Assembly: GCA_947305245.1 (NCBI GenBank)
Contig: CAMZDG010000003.1
Location: 124,001-188,000, forward strand
Origin: an uncultured Lachnospiraceae bacterium
GTDB lineage: Bacteria > Bacillota > Clostridia > Lachnospirales > Lachnospiraceae
DNA: 64,000 nucleotides
Direction of reading: 5' to 3'
The position numbers and the translations under genes are program-made. Each line of letters starts with the position of its first letter. Within the stretch, counting starts at the first letter, position 1. The notes beneath the pieces were generated by a model, which did not search any database, was not told the origin of the DNA, and saw only the letters and a list, made by a program, of their open reading frames with translations. Shown here one piece after another: positions 28,525 to 38,092 of this stretch.

Positions 28525-31482
28525 TTATTCCTTGAAAAAGCTTTCCTTCGGTCCCAGGTAAGACGGCTTTAGCTTCTTTCCGGCGGGATAGATCAGGATC
28601 CTCTCGAGGACGACACCCGCCTCCAGCGCGCCGATGCTCAGGAACTGAGGTCCCTCCTCAAAGTTCATCTCCGAGCCAACCACGTGGATCTGATTCATCA
28701 CGGCCGCCGACCACTTGGGATCGTTATAATCACCGCCCCGATATCCGGGATTCAAGACGTTCAGGTTCTTCGACTGCGTTCCATTCTCCAGGTGCACGCG
28801 CAGCGCGCGGTTATTCACAACGGAGTTCACGGGAGACGTCCAAAGCTCCACGCGATACTTTCCGGCCTCCGGGATCACAAATTTATAAATCAGCTCAGGC
28901 TTTTCTCCCTTCGGCGTGAACTCTGCCGTGGAGGGAAGCACCTTCATACCGTTGCCGCTCCTTCCGTGGCCCTCCAGGAGAACGAATCCAACGCCATTTA
29001 CATCCTTCTTCTCCGCGTAATGATTTGCCTCCATGACGATCACTTCCTCCTCAGGAGAAGGAAGGAAGGTCATTGCTTCGAGGTCATCCAGCTTAGAGTT
29101 CGTCGCCTTCACCTCTACGGCCACGACCGTGTCACCGTCACTGATCAGAAGGTTTGCCGTCTGCTCGTCTCCTTCCTTTCCGGCGCTCCGTCCCTCAGAA
29201 ATGGCCTTCGCCAGTTCCTTTCGGTCACAGGTCAAAACCAGCTGTGTCAAGGCTTCCGTCTTCCCTTCCGTCTGAGAGAGCTTCAGCCAGGAAGGAATGC
29301 TTCCTTCCTTCGCGGTCACCCGATATTGCAGGCTGTCGACGCCGTCATTACTGATCTCGATCGTCACCTCATCCTTGCTCTGATCCAGGAAGTCATGTAC
29401 GCGAATGCACTGTGGCGCCCCGTAATTCTTCGTTGCCAGCCAAGGGTCATCCGCCCTCGAAACGCTCATTCTCGGCGCGTCCACGGGCTCCACAAAGCTC
29501 CTGACCGGATATTTCCAGCCGTCATCATTCCACTTGGTAAAGCCGATGTGCTTCTCCAGCTCCATGCCGGCCCATTTTCCGTTGCGGAATTCCTTAAACT
29601 CATTGCAGAGGCGCTTATCCTCGTCGATGCATTGCTTCATCAGATCTCCGTAGACGTTGGCAACCGTTCTGCCCTGCTGCGCATAGAACTGATTCTTTCC
29701 GGCATATAACTGCATCTTGATCAGGTTCATGCTGATCTTTGCAGGATAATAGATCATGCTGTAGGCGGGAAGCTTTGAAATCCGATCCAGCGACTCAAAG
29801 GTGCGCTCGTTGAGCGCCTCCAGCTTCTTGATGATCTCCAAAATGCGTGCCGTCTCATTGTAATTGCAGGGATGATACAGACCTGCGTATAATGCCTCGG
29901 GTCTCCTCATGAAATTCAGCTGAACGAATCCTTCATAGATGTCGGCGAGCGCCTGCTGCTGCGCCTTCGACACGCCCGTAAACACCTTTGCGGCCCATTT
30001 AGTCAGATACTTTCTCCAGCTGTTTACGGCGCTGGTCCCCCAGGTGTCAAAGTCATACGCCAGATCCAGGAAATAATTCAGCGCCACTTCATTTCCTTTG
30101 ATGTCGCCCACGTTCACGATCCAGACGTCCTTCACGCCATAATCATAGGCTTCCGTCATCTGCTCCCAGATCAGGGACAGCGGCGTGGAAGGCATCCACT
30201 CATAAGACACGGGGCCGCCGTGATAATCCAGGTGATAATACATGCCAAAGCCGCCCTTGTGATCGCGGATGTCGGCCGTAGGAAGCGTTCTCACGTGGCC
30301 ATAATTATCCTCACAGAGCATGAAGATCACGTTCTCCAGCTCCTCCCAGTCCTTGAGGCCTTCCGTCTCATCATCTCCGTAGAAGTATGCTTCCACCTCT
30401 TTATACAGGGCAAGAAGCTGAGGCACCTTGTCGAGGTCAAAGTTCACGTAATGCATGATCAGGCCGCGCTGCGCCTTGATGATGCTCCGAAGCAGGTCAA
30501 TGTTTTCCTTCATGGTGGCATTCGGGCCAAGCATGGAGCTGTCCCTCTCGCCGCGCATGCCGATGGTGATCAGATGCTGATACTTGCCGCTTCTTTTCAG
30601 GGAATCCATCCAATAATTCAAAAGGCCTCCCTGATTGGTATGAAAATTCCACTCATTTCCGTACCGGGAATCGGGACCCTTCACCTTGTCCCACTCCTCG
30701 CTGGCGCGAAGGCAGGGCTCATGATGGGAATACCCGATGGTGATGCCGTAGGAATCCGCAAGCTCCTCGTTCAGACTGCCCGGTCCGTCCAGAGGAAAGC
30801 TGGACGCCCACATGGCAGGCCACAGATAATTTCCCTTCATGCGGAGCAGAAACTCGAATACCTGATCATACAGCTTCGCGTTGACGCCGCCGAAATGACT
30901 CATGGCCCAATTGCCAAAGCAGGGCCACTCGTCATTGATAAAGAAGCCGCGGTACTTTACGCTCGGCTCCTTGGACACCGTCTCGATGTCGGGTCCCGCG
31001 ATCAGCTCCTTGCGGGGCTGCGGAACGGCGTCGCCAAACTTCACCATGGCAGATACGCCAATATACTCTGAAACGGCAAACAGGCCATAAATGGTCCCGA
31101 GCTTGTCGCTTCCCGCGATCACAAGGGAATTGCCAATGATCGAAATGCTGTAGACTTCTCTCTTCCCGCGGATCCGGGTGAGATCCAGAACGCCGAATTC
31201 TCCCAGACAGTCCAGGGCTTCACTGTTTCCAAGCGTGCCGACAAAGATCACGCCCTTGTCAAAGAAATCCCCGAGCGCCTTCATGCCGCCTTCAAAGGAA
31301 TTCTCTTCCATGGACATCACGTCCTGCACCACGATCTGAGGGAGTGACCCGCATACGGCCTTCACGTCCTTTGCCACCTTCTCGGCGATCTTATGAACGC
31401 CCTGAAATGCAGTACTCTCCAGCACAATACTAGTTACCTGATTCTCTTTCGCTATGATACACTCGCGTCTCATACCGCTCAA
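28525..31482 (-). CDS. Glycoside hydrolase family 115 (alpha-glucuronidase-type)
   Basis: 985 aa; KYRGFFINDEWPCFGNWAMSHFGGVNAKLYDQVFEFLLRMKGNYLWPAMW and GIMRGERDSSML-type regions characteristic of GH115; no signal peptide. Confidence 0.9.
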   Translation of the reverse strand: MSGMRRECIIAKENQVTSIVLESTAFQGVHKIAEKVAKDVKAVCGSLPQIVVQDVMSMEENSFEGGMKALGDFFDKGVIFVGTLGNSEALDCLGEFGVLDLTRIRGKREVYSISIIGNSLVIAGSDKLGTIYGLFAVSEYIGVSAMVKFGDAVPQPRKELIAGPDIETVSKEPSVKYRGFFINDEWPCFGNWAMSHFGGVNAKLYDQVFEFLLRMKGNYLWPAMWASSFPLDGPGSLNEELADSYGITIGYSHHEPCLRASEEWDKVKGPDSRYGNEWNFHTNQGGLLNYWMDSLKRSGKYQHLITIGMRGERDSSMLGPNATMKENIDLLRSIIKAQRGLIMHYVNFDLDKVPQLLALYKEVEAYFYGDDETEGLKDWEELENVIFMLCEDNYGHVRTLPTADIRDHKGGFGMYYHLDYHGGPVSYEWMPSTPLSLIWEQMTEAYDYGVKDVWIVNVGDIKGNEVALNYFLDLAYDFDTWGTSAVNSWRKYLTKWAAKVFTGVSKAQQQALADIYEGFVQLNFMRRPEALYAGLYHPCNYNETARILEIIKKLEALNERTFESLDRISKLPAYSMIYYPAKISMNLIKMQLYAGKNQFYAQQGRTVANVYGDLMKQCIDEDKRLCNEFKEFRNGKWAGMELEKHIGFTKWNDDGWKYPVRSFVEPVDAPRMSVSRADDPWLATKNYGAPQCIRVHDFLDQSKDEVTIEISNDGVDSLQYRVTAKEGSIPSWLKLSQTEGKTEALTQLVLTCDRKELAKAISEGRSAGKEGDEQTANLLISDGDTVVAVEVKATNSKLDDLEAMTFLPSPEEEVIVMEANHYAEKKDVNGVGFVLLEGHGRSGNGMKVLPSTAEFTPKGEKPELIYKFVIPEAGKYRVELWTSPVNSVVNNRALRVHLENGTQSKNLNVLNPGYRGGDYNDPKWSAAVMNQIHVVGSEMNFEEGPQFLSIGALEAGVVLERILIYPAGKKLKPSYLGPKESFFKE

Positions 31483-31515
31483 ACCTTTCTTGTCTCCGTC
31501 AATGTCAAATCTGTA

Positions 31516-33204
31516 TTATCGAACTACGCCGAATCCAAGGATCGTCAGCTTCTTTTCCTCGTCTCCGGGAATCATGCGAACCTCAACCAAATGATCTTTT
31601 GTCTCCTCGCCGCGATGAAGGATCAGCGGCGTGCAATGCGTCCAGCCCACGGCCCTCGGATCGAGTGTCAGGACCTCCTCGCCATCAACCTTCACCGTCG
31701 CCTTGCCTCCGTCTGCGGATCCCGTATCCTTGCAAATGATCAGGAGCGACTTACAGCGGATGCGAACCGTGAAGGGCTCAGATCCGCTTACGTGCTGCCA
31801 GTTGTTCGGGAGCTCCGGAACGGGTGCGAGCACGTCGTCCATCTCCACTCTCTGCAGGTCCTGATCCGTCTCGCAAAAGCTTCCGGGCTCAAGGTCCATC
31901 AGGAGCTCCGACTTCCATGCCTTATCTGCCAGCTCCACCTTCTCAAAGGTCGTTCCAAAGACAGGCTCCTTGCTTCTCCAGTCATTTGGCTCCATGGCAG
32001 GTGCCTTGTCGATCTGCTGCATGAGATAGATCAGACAATCCGCCATAATGGTGTGTCCCATGTTGGTGGGATGATATACGTCATAGAAGAACTGACTCTT
32101 CGTCAGCACTCTTCCCGTGTCAGGCTTTAAGTAGAACTGGGGTACCACGCCCTGACGAACGCTGACCATGGGGATCTCATACCGCTCTCCCACGGGTCCG
32201 AGGCGCTCCTCCAGATTCCAGTCATCCGCGAACACCGCGTGGATCAGGATGACTGCCGTGTCCTCCGAAAGCGCAAGGCACTTGCGCACCAGACTTTCAT
32301 AGCAAAGGCCCTTGGTCTCGTCGCCCTCGTCATTCACGGAGAACTCGATCACCACAAGATCCGGAGATACCTTCCCCTCCCGGAGCACGTCTCTCTCGAA
32401 ACGGATCATGCCAAACTCTGAGGGCGTTCCGCCCACGCCAGCCTTGATCAGCTTCACGTTCTCCCCAAAGCTTGCACGAAAACGCTCCCAGGTCTGATAG
32501 GCATAGGCCTTCAGGTGAATGGGAGTAGCCCCCGCGCCCTGCGTGATGGATCCGCCGATGAAGGCGATGGTCACTTCCTCGCCGCGCTTCGCGCGGTCCA
32601 GCACCTTTTTCACCCTTGCGTAATTACCCATGTTCATGAGCGAGCGCTTCAGGATTGCCTGATATGCCTCCCCGTTTACGTCGATCGCCGTGCGCTCCTC
32701 CTGCTCCGGTGCCGTGAAGCCTTCCCGCAGATACAGCTTTACGTCCACCGTGGCGATCCTCTCCGGTCTGTCAAACTCAAAGCGCATCTGACCGACCACG
32801 GCATTCTCGTCACACCACTGATAATCATCCAGCCAGATGATCTTCTCCATGCCGTCCGGCTTGCAGGAAACCCTGATGACGTCGCCAGAGCCGTAGGTGT
32901 CCTTCTTGCCATACATCTGGAACACGTAGTCTACCGTCTGCGCCTGATCCTCTGCCTCCACCGTGACGCCGATGCCGGCTACCATGCCAAGAAATCCTTC
33001 CGCCGTCTGGAGATTCTTTATCATGGTCTCATCCGTAATGTTGCCGACCATTCTGGCAAAGGTAGTCAGTCTGCTTCCGTCCAGATAAATGAACTGTACG
33101 CCTCTGCCGTCCGGCGTGGGATTTCCTGCCACCTCCTTCTGTCTGCAGATATAAAAGCTGCTCCCCTTCGCAGTGGGGTCCTTTGGTGCTTTTGGTCCAG
33201 CCAT
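31516..33204 (-). CDS. SGNH/GDSL hydrolase, likely acetyl xylan esterase
   Basis: FIGGSITQGAGA (GDS-like block I), VVIEFSVND (block III), DVYHPTNMGH (DxxH block V); between GH115 and GH8. Confidence 0.8.
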   Translation of the reverse strand: MAGPKAPKDPTAKGSSFYICRQKEVAGNPTPDGRGVQFIYLDGSRLTTFARMVGNITDETMIKNLQTAEGFLGMVAGIGVTVEAEDQAQTVDYVFQMYGKKDTYGSGDVIRVSCKPDGMEKIIWLDDYQWCDENAVVGQMRFEFDRPERIATVDVKLYLREGFTAPEQEERTAIDVNGEAYQAILKRSLMNMGNYARVKKVLDRAKRGEEVTIAFIGGSITQGAGATPIHLKAYAYQTWERFRASFGENVKLIKAGVGGTPSEFGMIRFERDVLREGKVSPDLVVIEFSVNDEGDETKGLCYESLVRKCLALSEDTAVILIHAVFADDWNLEERLGPVGERYEIPMVSVRQGVVPQFYLKPDTGRVLTKSQFFYDVYHPTNMGHTIMADCLIYLMQQIDKAPAMEPNDWRSKEPVFGTTFEKVELADKAWKSELLMDLEPGSFCETDQDLQRVEMDDVLAPVPELPNNWQHVSGSEPFTVRIRCKSLLIICKDTGSADGGKATVKVDGEEVLTLDPRAVGWTHCTPLILHRGEETKDHLVEVRMIPGDEEKKLTILGFGVVR

Positions 33205-33227
33205 TTTCTCATCCTCCAGGTTACAAT

Positions 33228-34388
33228 TTAATAAATTCGATAGTTTCCGCTCAGTGCAAGAAACGCGAACAAATAAAGACAATTGTCATAATATCTTCTG
33301 TCACCGGTGCGAAGCGGCTCCTTCCAGAAGCGCGACACCCACTGCGCCGCAAGAGCCTTCGTCTGGTCCGGACTCGTCAGGGAAATGGGACCCTCCACCG
33401 CCAGCGCGCCCTGCGCCGTCGTCACGAGAATTCCCACGGGGTGCAAAGCCTTCCGATCGATCGGTGTCCCGTCCACCTCATAGATGCGGTACGGATTCTC
33501 CCGATTGATCACTCCCAGCGTATACTGAAGACGTTCCGCGGCAACCCGCTGTCCCACGTCGATTCCGTTCCACTCATAATCCAGCCCAATGTTCGCCACG
33601 GTCCGATACGCGTCGCTGTAGAACCAGTCATGACGGTCCTTCGACCAGCGAAGCGGTCTCGACATCGGACTTCCGTCGAACTCCGCGTACTCCGCATTCA
33701 TGCCGGACACGGGATGGCAGGCCTTCGCAAGATACGCGCGGCTCGCCTTCTCGGCCTCCTTCCAGAAAGGTCTGTCCTCCTCATACGCCCACTCGCCAAA
33801 GAGCTCATAAAAATGCGGCAGGTGATAGGAAGGATCCGTATAGTCAACTCCGGGCACGAACAGGATCTGATGATTCTCACGGTTCCACATCGGGAAGCCC
33901 TCCCGGCCGTTTTCACCCTTGTGGAGCGCCGCCCGAAGGATCTCCTTCGCCTCATGAGAATAATTGAAGATCCCCTCGCCGTCCCCCCATCTGTGAGAGG
34001 CAAAGAAAAGAGCCATGGCAAAGAACTCCTCGCCGTCCGGCGCTGGCCCATAGGCATTCTTCTTTCCGTCCACGGCGCAGGACCACGCGAAATACCCCTC
34101 GTTAAAGCCCTCGCTCATGTACATGTTGGTCTTGGCCCACTTCCAGATGCGGTCAAATTCCTCCTTCATGTCCATCTGCACGCAGAACATCATACCATAG
34201 GACATGCCCTCCGTGCGGGCGTCATGGTTTCCGGTATCCTCGAGATACCCCATGTCCTCTCCCGTCGTAAAATATACCCTGTCGGGTCCGTAAAAGAACT
34301 CCTGAACGATCTGTCCAAGGCGTTCCTGAATCTCCTTATCCGTCTTACCGATCTCTGCAAACACGTTGCGATAGGTCTGTTTCTTCAC
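33228..34388 (-). CDS. Glycoside hydrolase family 8, reducing-end exo-oligoxylanase-like
   Basis: DTGNHDARTEGMSYGMMFCVQMD...FAWSCAVDGKKNAYGPAPDGEEFFAMALFFA. GTG at 34388 chosen because GGAGG precedes it; ORF track starts at TTG 34421. Confidence 0.88.
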   Translation of the reverse strand: MKKQTYRNVFAEIGKTDKEIQERLGQIVQEFFYGPDRVYFTTGEDMGYLEDTGNHDARTEGMSYGMMFCVQMDMKEEFDRIWKWAKTNMYMSEGFNEGYFAWSCAVDGKKNAYGPAPDGEEFFAMALFFASHRWGDGEGIFNYSHEAKEILRAALHKGENGREGFPMWNRENHQILFVPGVDYTDPSYHLPHFYELFGEWAYEEDRPFWKEAEKASRAYLAKACHPVSGMNAEYAEFDGSPMSRPLRWSKDRHDWFYSDAYRTVANIGLDYEWNGIDVGQRVAAERLQYTLGVINRENPYRIYEVDGTPIDRKALHPVGILVTTAQGALAVEGPISLTSPDQTKALAAQWVSRFWKEPLRTGDRRYYDNCLYLFAFLALSGNYRIY

Positions 34389-34510
34389 CAGCGTTTCCTC
34401 CATAACTAGCCAATTGCGCAATCCCTCTCACATATTATCATAATATGCCTAGGCGAAAAGGTCAATGGCATAACTCCCTAAAACATGCCAAAATATTTTC
34501 AGTAATTGCC

Positions 34511-34569
34511 AAAAAAAAGGCTTTTGCCAAGCCGCCGGAACGCTTTCCGGTTCTTGCAAAAGCCTTTTT
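34511..34569 (-). terminator. Intrinsic terminator of the GtrA gene at 34575
   Basis: AAAAAGGCTTTTGC ... GCAAAAGCCTTTTT 14-bp arms with a nested GCCGGAA/TTCCGG pair. Confidence 0.8.
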
Positions 34570-34574
34570 GCAAA

Positions 34575-34997
34575 CTACTTTGATTTTTTTGCAATATCGT
34601 TGGTATCGATCGTTTTTCCGAAGACGAAGAACCGATCATAGATATATTCCGTCACGAGATTGAGCGCCATGTTCAGAATAGTCACCAGCACGTCATTCCA
34701 CCCCAGGTTCTCCGCCAGGTAATTCCCTCCGATGGTTGTCACGGGAGTGAACACTGCATAGAAGCACGCGACCTTTATCATGGCGACCGGCACGTTGTTT
34801 GCCGACTGGAAGGTGAACCGCCGATTCAGGGTGAAATTCCAAAGCACGGACAGCACCAGCGCGATCAGGTATTTGGGCCAGTATTGCCAGGTCGTGAACA
34901 AGTCCAGCAAGGTGAATGACCCGAGCTCTATGATGCCCGCCGAGGCGGAAAACAGTGCAAACTTTATGGTTCTGATCAGTTCCTTACGACGTTCCAT
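34575..34997 (-). CDS. GtrA family protein
   Basis: IKFALFSASAGIIELGSFTLL, LSVLWNFTLNRRFTF, four helices. Confidence 0.88.
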   Translation of the reverse strand: MERRKELIRTIKFALFSASAGIIELGSFTLLDLFTTWQYWPKYLIALVLSVLWNFTLNRRFTFQSANNVPVAMIKVACFYAVFTPVTTIGGNYLAENLGWNDVLVTILNMALNLVTEYIYDRFFVFGKTIDTNDIAKKSK

Positions 34998-35036
34998 TTC
35001 CCTCTCCTTCGAAGACGACGTTTCCCGCGGAGGAAA

Positions 35037-37097
35037 CTACTTCCCTCCGCTGACGATCTTATAATATACCTTTGCCGTCAACATGTAAAGGGTCGCGTAA
35101 AAAACGCCAAAGCAAAGGAATGCACCGATGGTGATCATGATGAGCAAAGAGAGGTTGGTTACGTAAATGATCTTCAGGATCCTCCAGATCATCGGGAAGG
35201 CAAAGGCCGTATGGATCCCCGCGAGCACCAGGGGCGCGAAGAATACCGTGAGAACCTGCGAGCGGATGCTCTGCTTGATGTCCTTTTTCGTCATTCCGAC
35301 CTTCTGCATGATCTCAAAACGCTTTTGATCCTCAAAGCCCTCGGAAATCTGCTTGTAATATATGATGAGCGTCATTGCGGAGATGAACAGGATGCTCAGG
35401 ACAATGCCGATAAAGAACACGCCTCCGTATAATCCGATCATGTCATCGATCTCCATCGCCTTACAGGTGGGATAGTAAAACGTCCTCTCGTCCTCTTTCC
35501 AGAAGAAGGAAAGCTCTTCCCTGTCATACAAGCCTCTGCGAAAACCTTTTTCATAAACGTCAAGGATCCGCGTCTTGCTCTCATTTAAGTTAAATCCAAA
35601 GTTCCATTCAAGCCTCATGCGGCTCCAGCCGTCCTCTCCCGGCTCTAGGCACGGGTTGAAAACATGAAGGTCAGGCACGATCAGCAAGATTACTGGGAGC
35701 GGGGATGACTGTATTTCTTCAAAGGGGAATATCTTCCCAAGCTTTTCCTTGATCTTCCATTCATTCCCATAAAAGGAGAGCACCGATCCCTCGTACTTTA
35801 CGCCGCTCGTATAAAGGAATGCTTCTCCCTCGCCCAGCTTAAGATCAGTTCCCATGTTGCGATTATAATCCTCGAGCGACATGATCATGAAATACCTCAG
35901 CTTATTGATCTGAGAAACATTCTGGATGCTCGAGAATGAATCCTCAACGTCGCTTCCGTCCGAAACGTTAGTGCCGTCAACAATAACCACCATCTCAAGA
36001 TATGCGTAATGAATGACTTCCTCGGGAGTCACGCCCTCTCTCTGAGCGATCTTGATCAATTCCTCGGCAAGCTTCTCAGCGCGTCCGTTATCCAAAGTGG
36101 AAAGCCTGGCCGGGACCACTGTGATCTCTATGTCATGGCAGAAGCGCTGGTTGACCGTATCCTGCAGGCCAAAATACATACAGCAGGAGGAGGACAGCAT
36201 CACAAGCACCATGGTGCAAAGGATGCAGATGCTTGCCAGCCCGGCACCGTTTCTTCTCATACGAAAGATCATGGAGGAAACGGAAATGAAATGGTCCTTT
36301 TGATAATAATATTTCTTGCTGCCCTTCAGAATCCTGCAGATTGCAACGGAGCCTGCGATAAAGAGGAAATAGGTCGCCACGATGACCATGATCACTGCAA
36401 CCGTGAACGAAAGCAGCGCTGCCAGCGGCGCCATGATGGAGCATGCGATCACGTAGGCGGCCACGAGAATTGCCAGTCCAAGGATCGCGAGCAACCAGTT
36501 CGTCTTCGGCGGTTTCTCTCCGAGCTTCTCACTATGGAAGAGCTCTAAGGATTTCGTCAGCTGCACGGTGATCAGGGACTTGACCATGAGGAGCAGGAAA
36601 ATGCATCCAAACATTCCTGCGGTAGAAACCACTGCCATCTCATCCACGCGGAAAGAAAAGTCTGCTTCACACTTGATAATGTTGGCAAGGAGGAGCTCCG
36701 CAAGCTTCGAAAAAAGGATGCCGCAAAGAAGTCCGCCGCCAAGGCCCGCGATCGCGGAGAACAAGGTCTCCCAAAATACGATCCTGCGAAGGCCCCTCTT
36801 TCCCATGCCGAGCACGTGATACAGGCCAAATTCCTTATATCTTCTGCGGTTTAGGAACGAGTTCGTATAGAGCAAAAATAGCAGGGCAAACACTGCAATG
36901 ACGAACTGCGCAAGTCCCAGGCAGGTGGAAACATTTCCGCCTCCCTTAAAGTCATTCAACAGGGGGCTTTCGCCGAGACTGTGCATAATATAAAACATCA
37001 TGACCATAACGATGCAGGTCAAAAGATAAGGGAAATAGACCTGTCCGTTCTTTTTGATCCCGCTCAGCGCGAGCTTTGGGAAGAAAGGTCCTCTCAT
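35037..37097 (-). CDS. BceB-type ABC transporter permease (FtsX-like)
   Basis: 686 aa with FtsX-like helices and a large extracellular domain; partner genes are Bce-type. Confidence 0.88.
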   Translation of the reverse strand: MRGPFFPKLALSGIKKNGQVYFPYLLTCIVMVMMFYIMHSLGESPLLNDFKGGGNVSTCLGLAQFVIAVFALLFLLYTNSFLNRRRYKEFGLYHVLGMGKRGLRRIVFWETLFSAIAGLGGGLLCGILFSKLAELLLANIIKCEADFSFRVDEMAVVSTAGMFGCIFLLLMVKSLITVQLTKSLELFHSEKLGEKPPKTNWLLAILGLAILVAAYVIACSIMAPLAALLSFTVAVIMVIVATYFLFIAGSVAICRILKGSKKYYYQKDHFISVSSMIFRMRRNGAGLASICILCTMVLVMLSSSCCMYFGLQDTVNQRFCHDIEITVVPARLSTLDNGRAEKLAEELIKIAQREGVTPEEVIHYAYLEMVVIVDGTNVSDGSDVEDSFSSIQNVSQINKLRYFMIMSLEDYNRNMGTDLKLGEGEAFLYTSGVKYEGSVLSFYGNEWKIKEKLGKIFPFEEIQSSPLPVILLIVPDLHVFNPCLEPGEDGWSRMRLEWNFGFNLNESKTRILDVYEKGFRRGLYDREELSFFWKEDERTFYYPTCKAMEIDDMIGLYGGVFFIGIVLSILFISAMTLIIYYKQISEGFEDQKRFEIMQKVGMTKKDIKQSIRSQVLTVFFAPLVLAGIHTAFAFPMIWRILKIIYVTNLSLLIMITIGAFLCFGVFYATLYMLTAKVYYKIVSGGK

Positions 37098-37858
37098 TAC
37101 CTCTCACCTCCCGCCTGTAGTAAGGTCAGGGTGTCTGAGATCTTTTGATAGAACTGCTCTCTCGTGCTCTCACCGCGGTAGAGCTGGTGGAACACCTCGC
37201 CGTCCTTGATGAATAAGACTCTGCCGGCATGGCTTGCCGCCTTCACGGAATGCGTCACCATGAGAATGGTCTGGCCGTCCTTATTGATGTCGGAGAATAG
37301 ACTTAAGAGTTCATCCGTGGACTTGGAATCCAGCGCGCCCGTCGGCTCATCTGCGAGCAGGATCTGCGGATGGTTCATCAGCGCCCTCGCCACGGCCACG
37401 CGCTGCTTCTGACCTCCGGAAATCTCGTAGGGATACTTCTTTAAGAGCTCAGCGATGCCAAGCTTTTTCGCAAGGGGCTCTAAGCGTTCCTTCATCTCCT
37501 GATGGTTCTTTCTCGCAAGCACCATGGGAAGGAAAATATTATCTTCCACGGAAAAAGTGTCGAGCAGGTTAAACTCCTGAAACACAAAGCCCAAATGATC
37601 TCTTCGATACTCTGCGAGATCATTTTCCTTGATCTTCGAGGTCTCCGTGCCATTGAGAATGACCTTGCCCTCCGTAGGCTTATCCAGGGATGCCAAGATG
37701 TTTAACAGCGTCGTCTTTCCGGAACCGGACTCACCCATGATTGCCACGTACTCGCCCTGTTCCACGTTGAAATTGACGTCCTTCAGCGCTTCCACCTTAT
37801 TGCCGCCAAACCTTGTCACATATACCTTTTTTAAGTGTTCTACCGTAAGTAAACTCAT
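37097..37858 (-). CDS. BceA-type ABC transporter ATP-binding protein
   Basis: GESGSGKTTLLN, ISGGQKQRVAVARAL, LLADEPTGALD. Confidence 0.95.
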   Translation of the reverse strand: MSLLTVEHLKKVYVTRFGGNKVEALKDVNFNVEQGEYVAIMGESGSGKTTLLNILASLDKPTEGKVILNGTETSKIKENDLAEYRRDHLGFVFQEFNLLDTFSVEDNIFLPMVLARKNHQEMKERLEPLAKKLGIAELLKKYPYEISGGQKQRVAVARALMNHPQILLADEPTGALDSKSTDELLSLFSDINKDGQTILMVTHSVKAASHAGRVLFIKDGEVFHQLYRGESTREQFYQKISDTLTLLQAGGER

Positions 37859-38010
37859 TTTTCTGCCTCCTTGCCTTGCATTCACGCCTAATGCTTCTTG
37901 CATTACGTTACGAAATGCTTCTTGCTTTTCGTTTTTACCTTACGACGAAAGCTTATCATGAAGCGGCGCCTGATCTCCATCGCATTCTCTTACAAAGCAA
38001 GTTCCAATTC

Positions 38011-38024
38011 TAACAGTTTTGTCA
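38011..38024. promoter_or_regulatory. Candidate BceR-type operator
   Basis: Minus strand TGACA-AAAC-TGTTA fits the TNACA-N4-TGTNA type; about 150 bp upstream of the bceA-like start. Confidence 0.5.
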
Positions 38025-38092
38025 CGTTTGATTTCTTAAGAATCATTCGCCCCAGCGTTGCCGCCTTATTCAGGCTCTGCCCTTGGGTGTTC

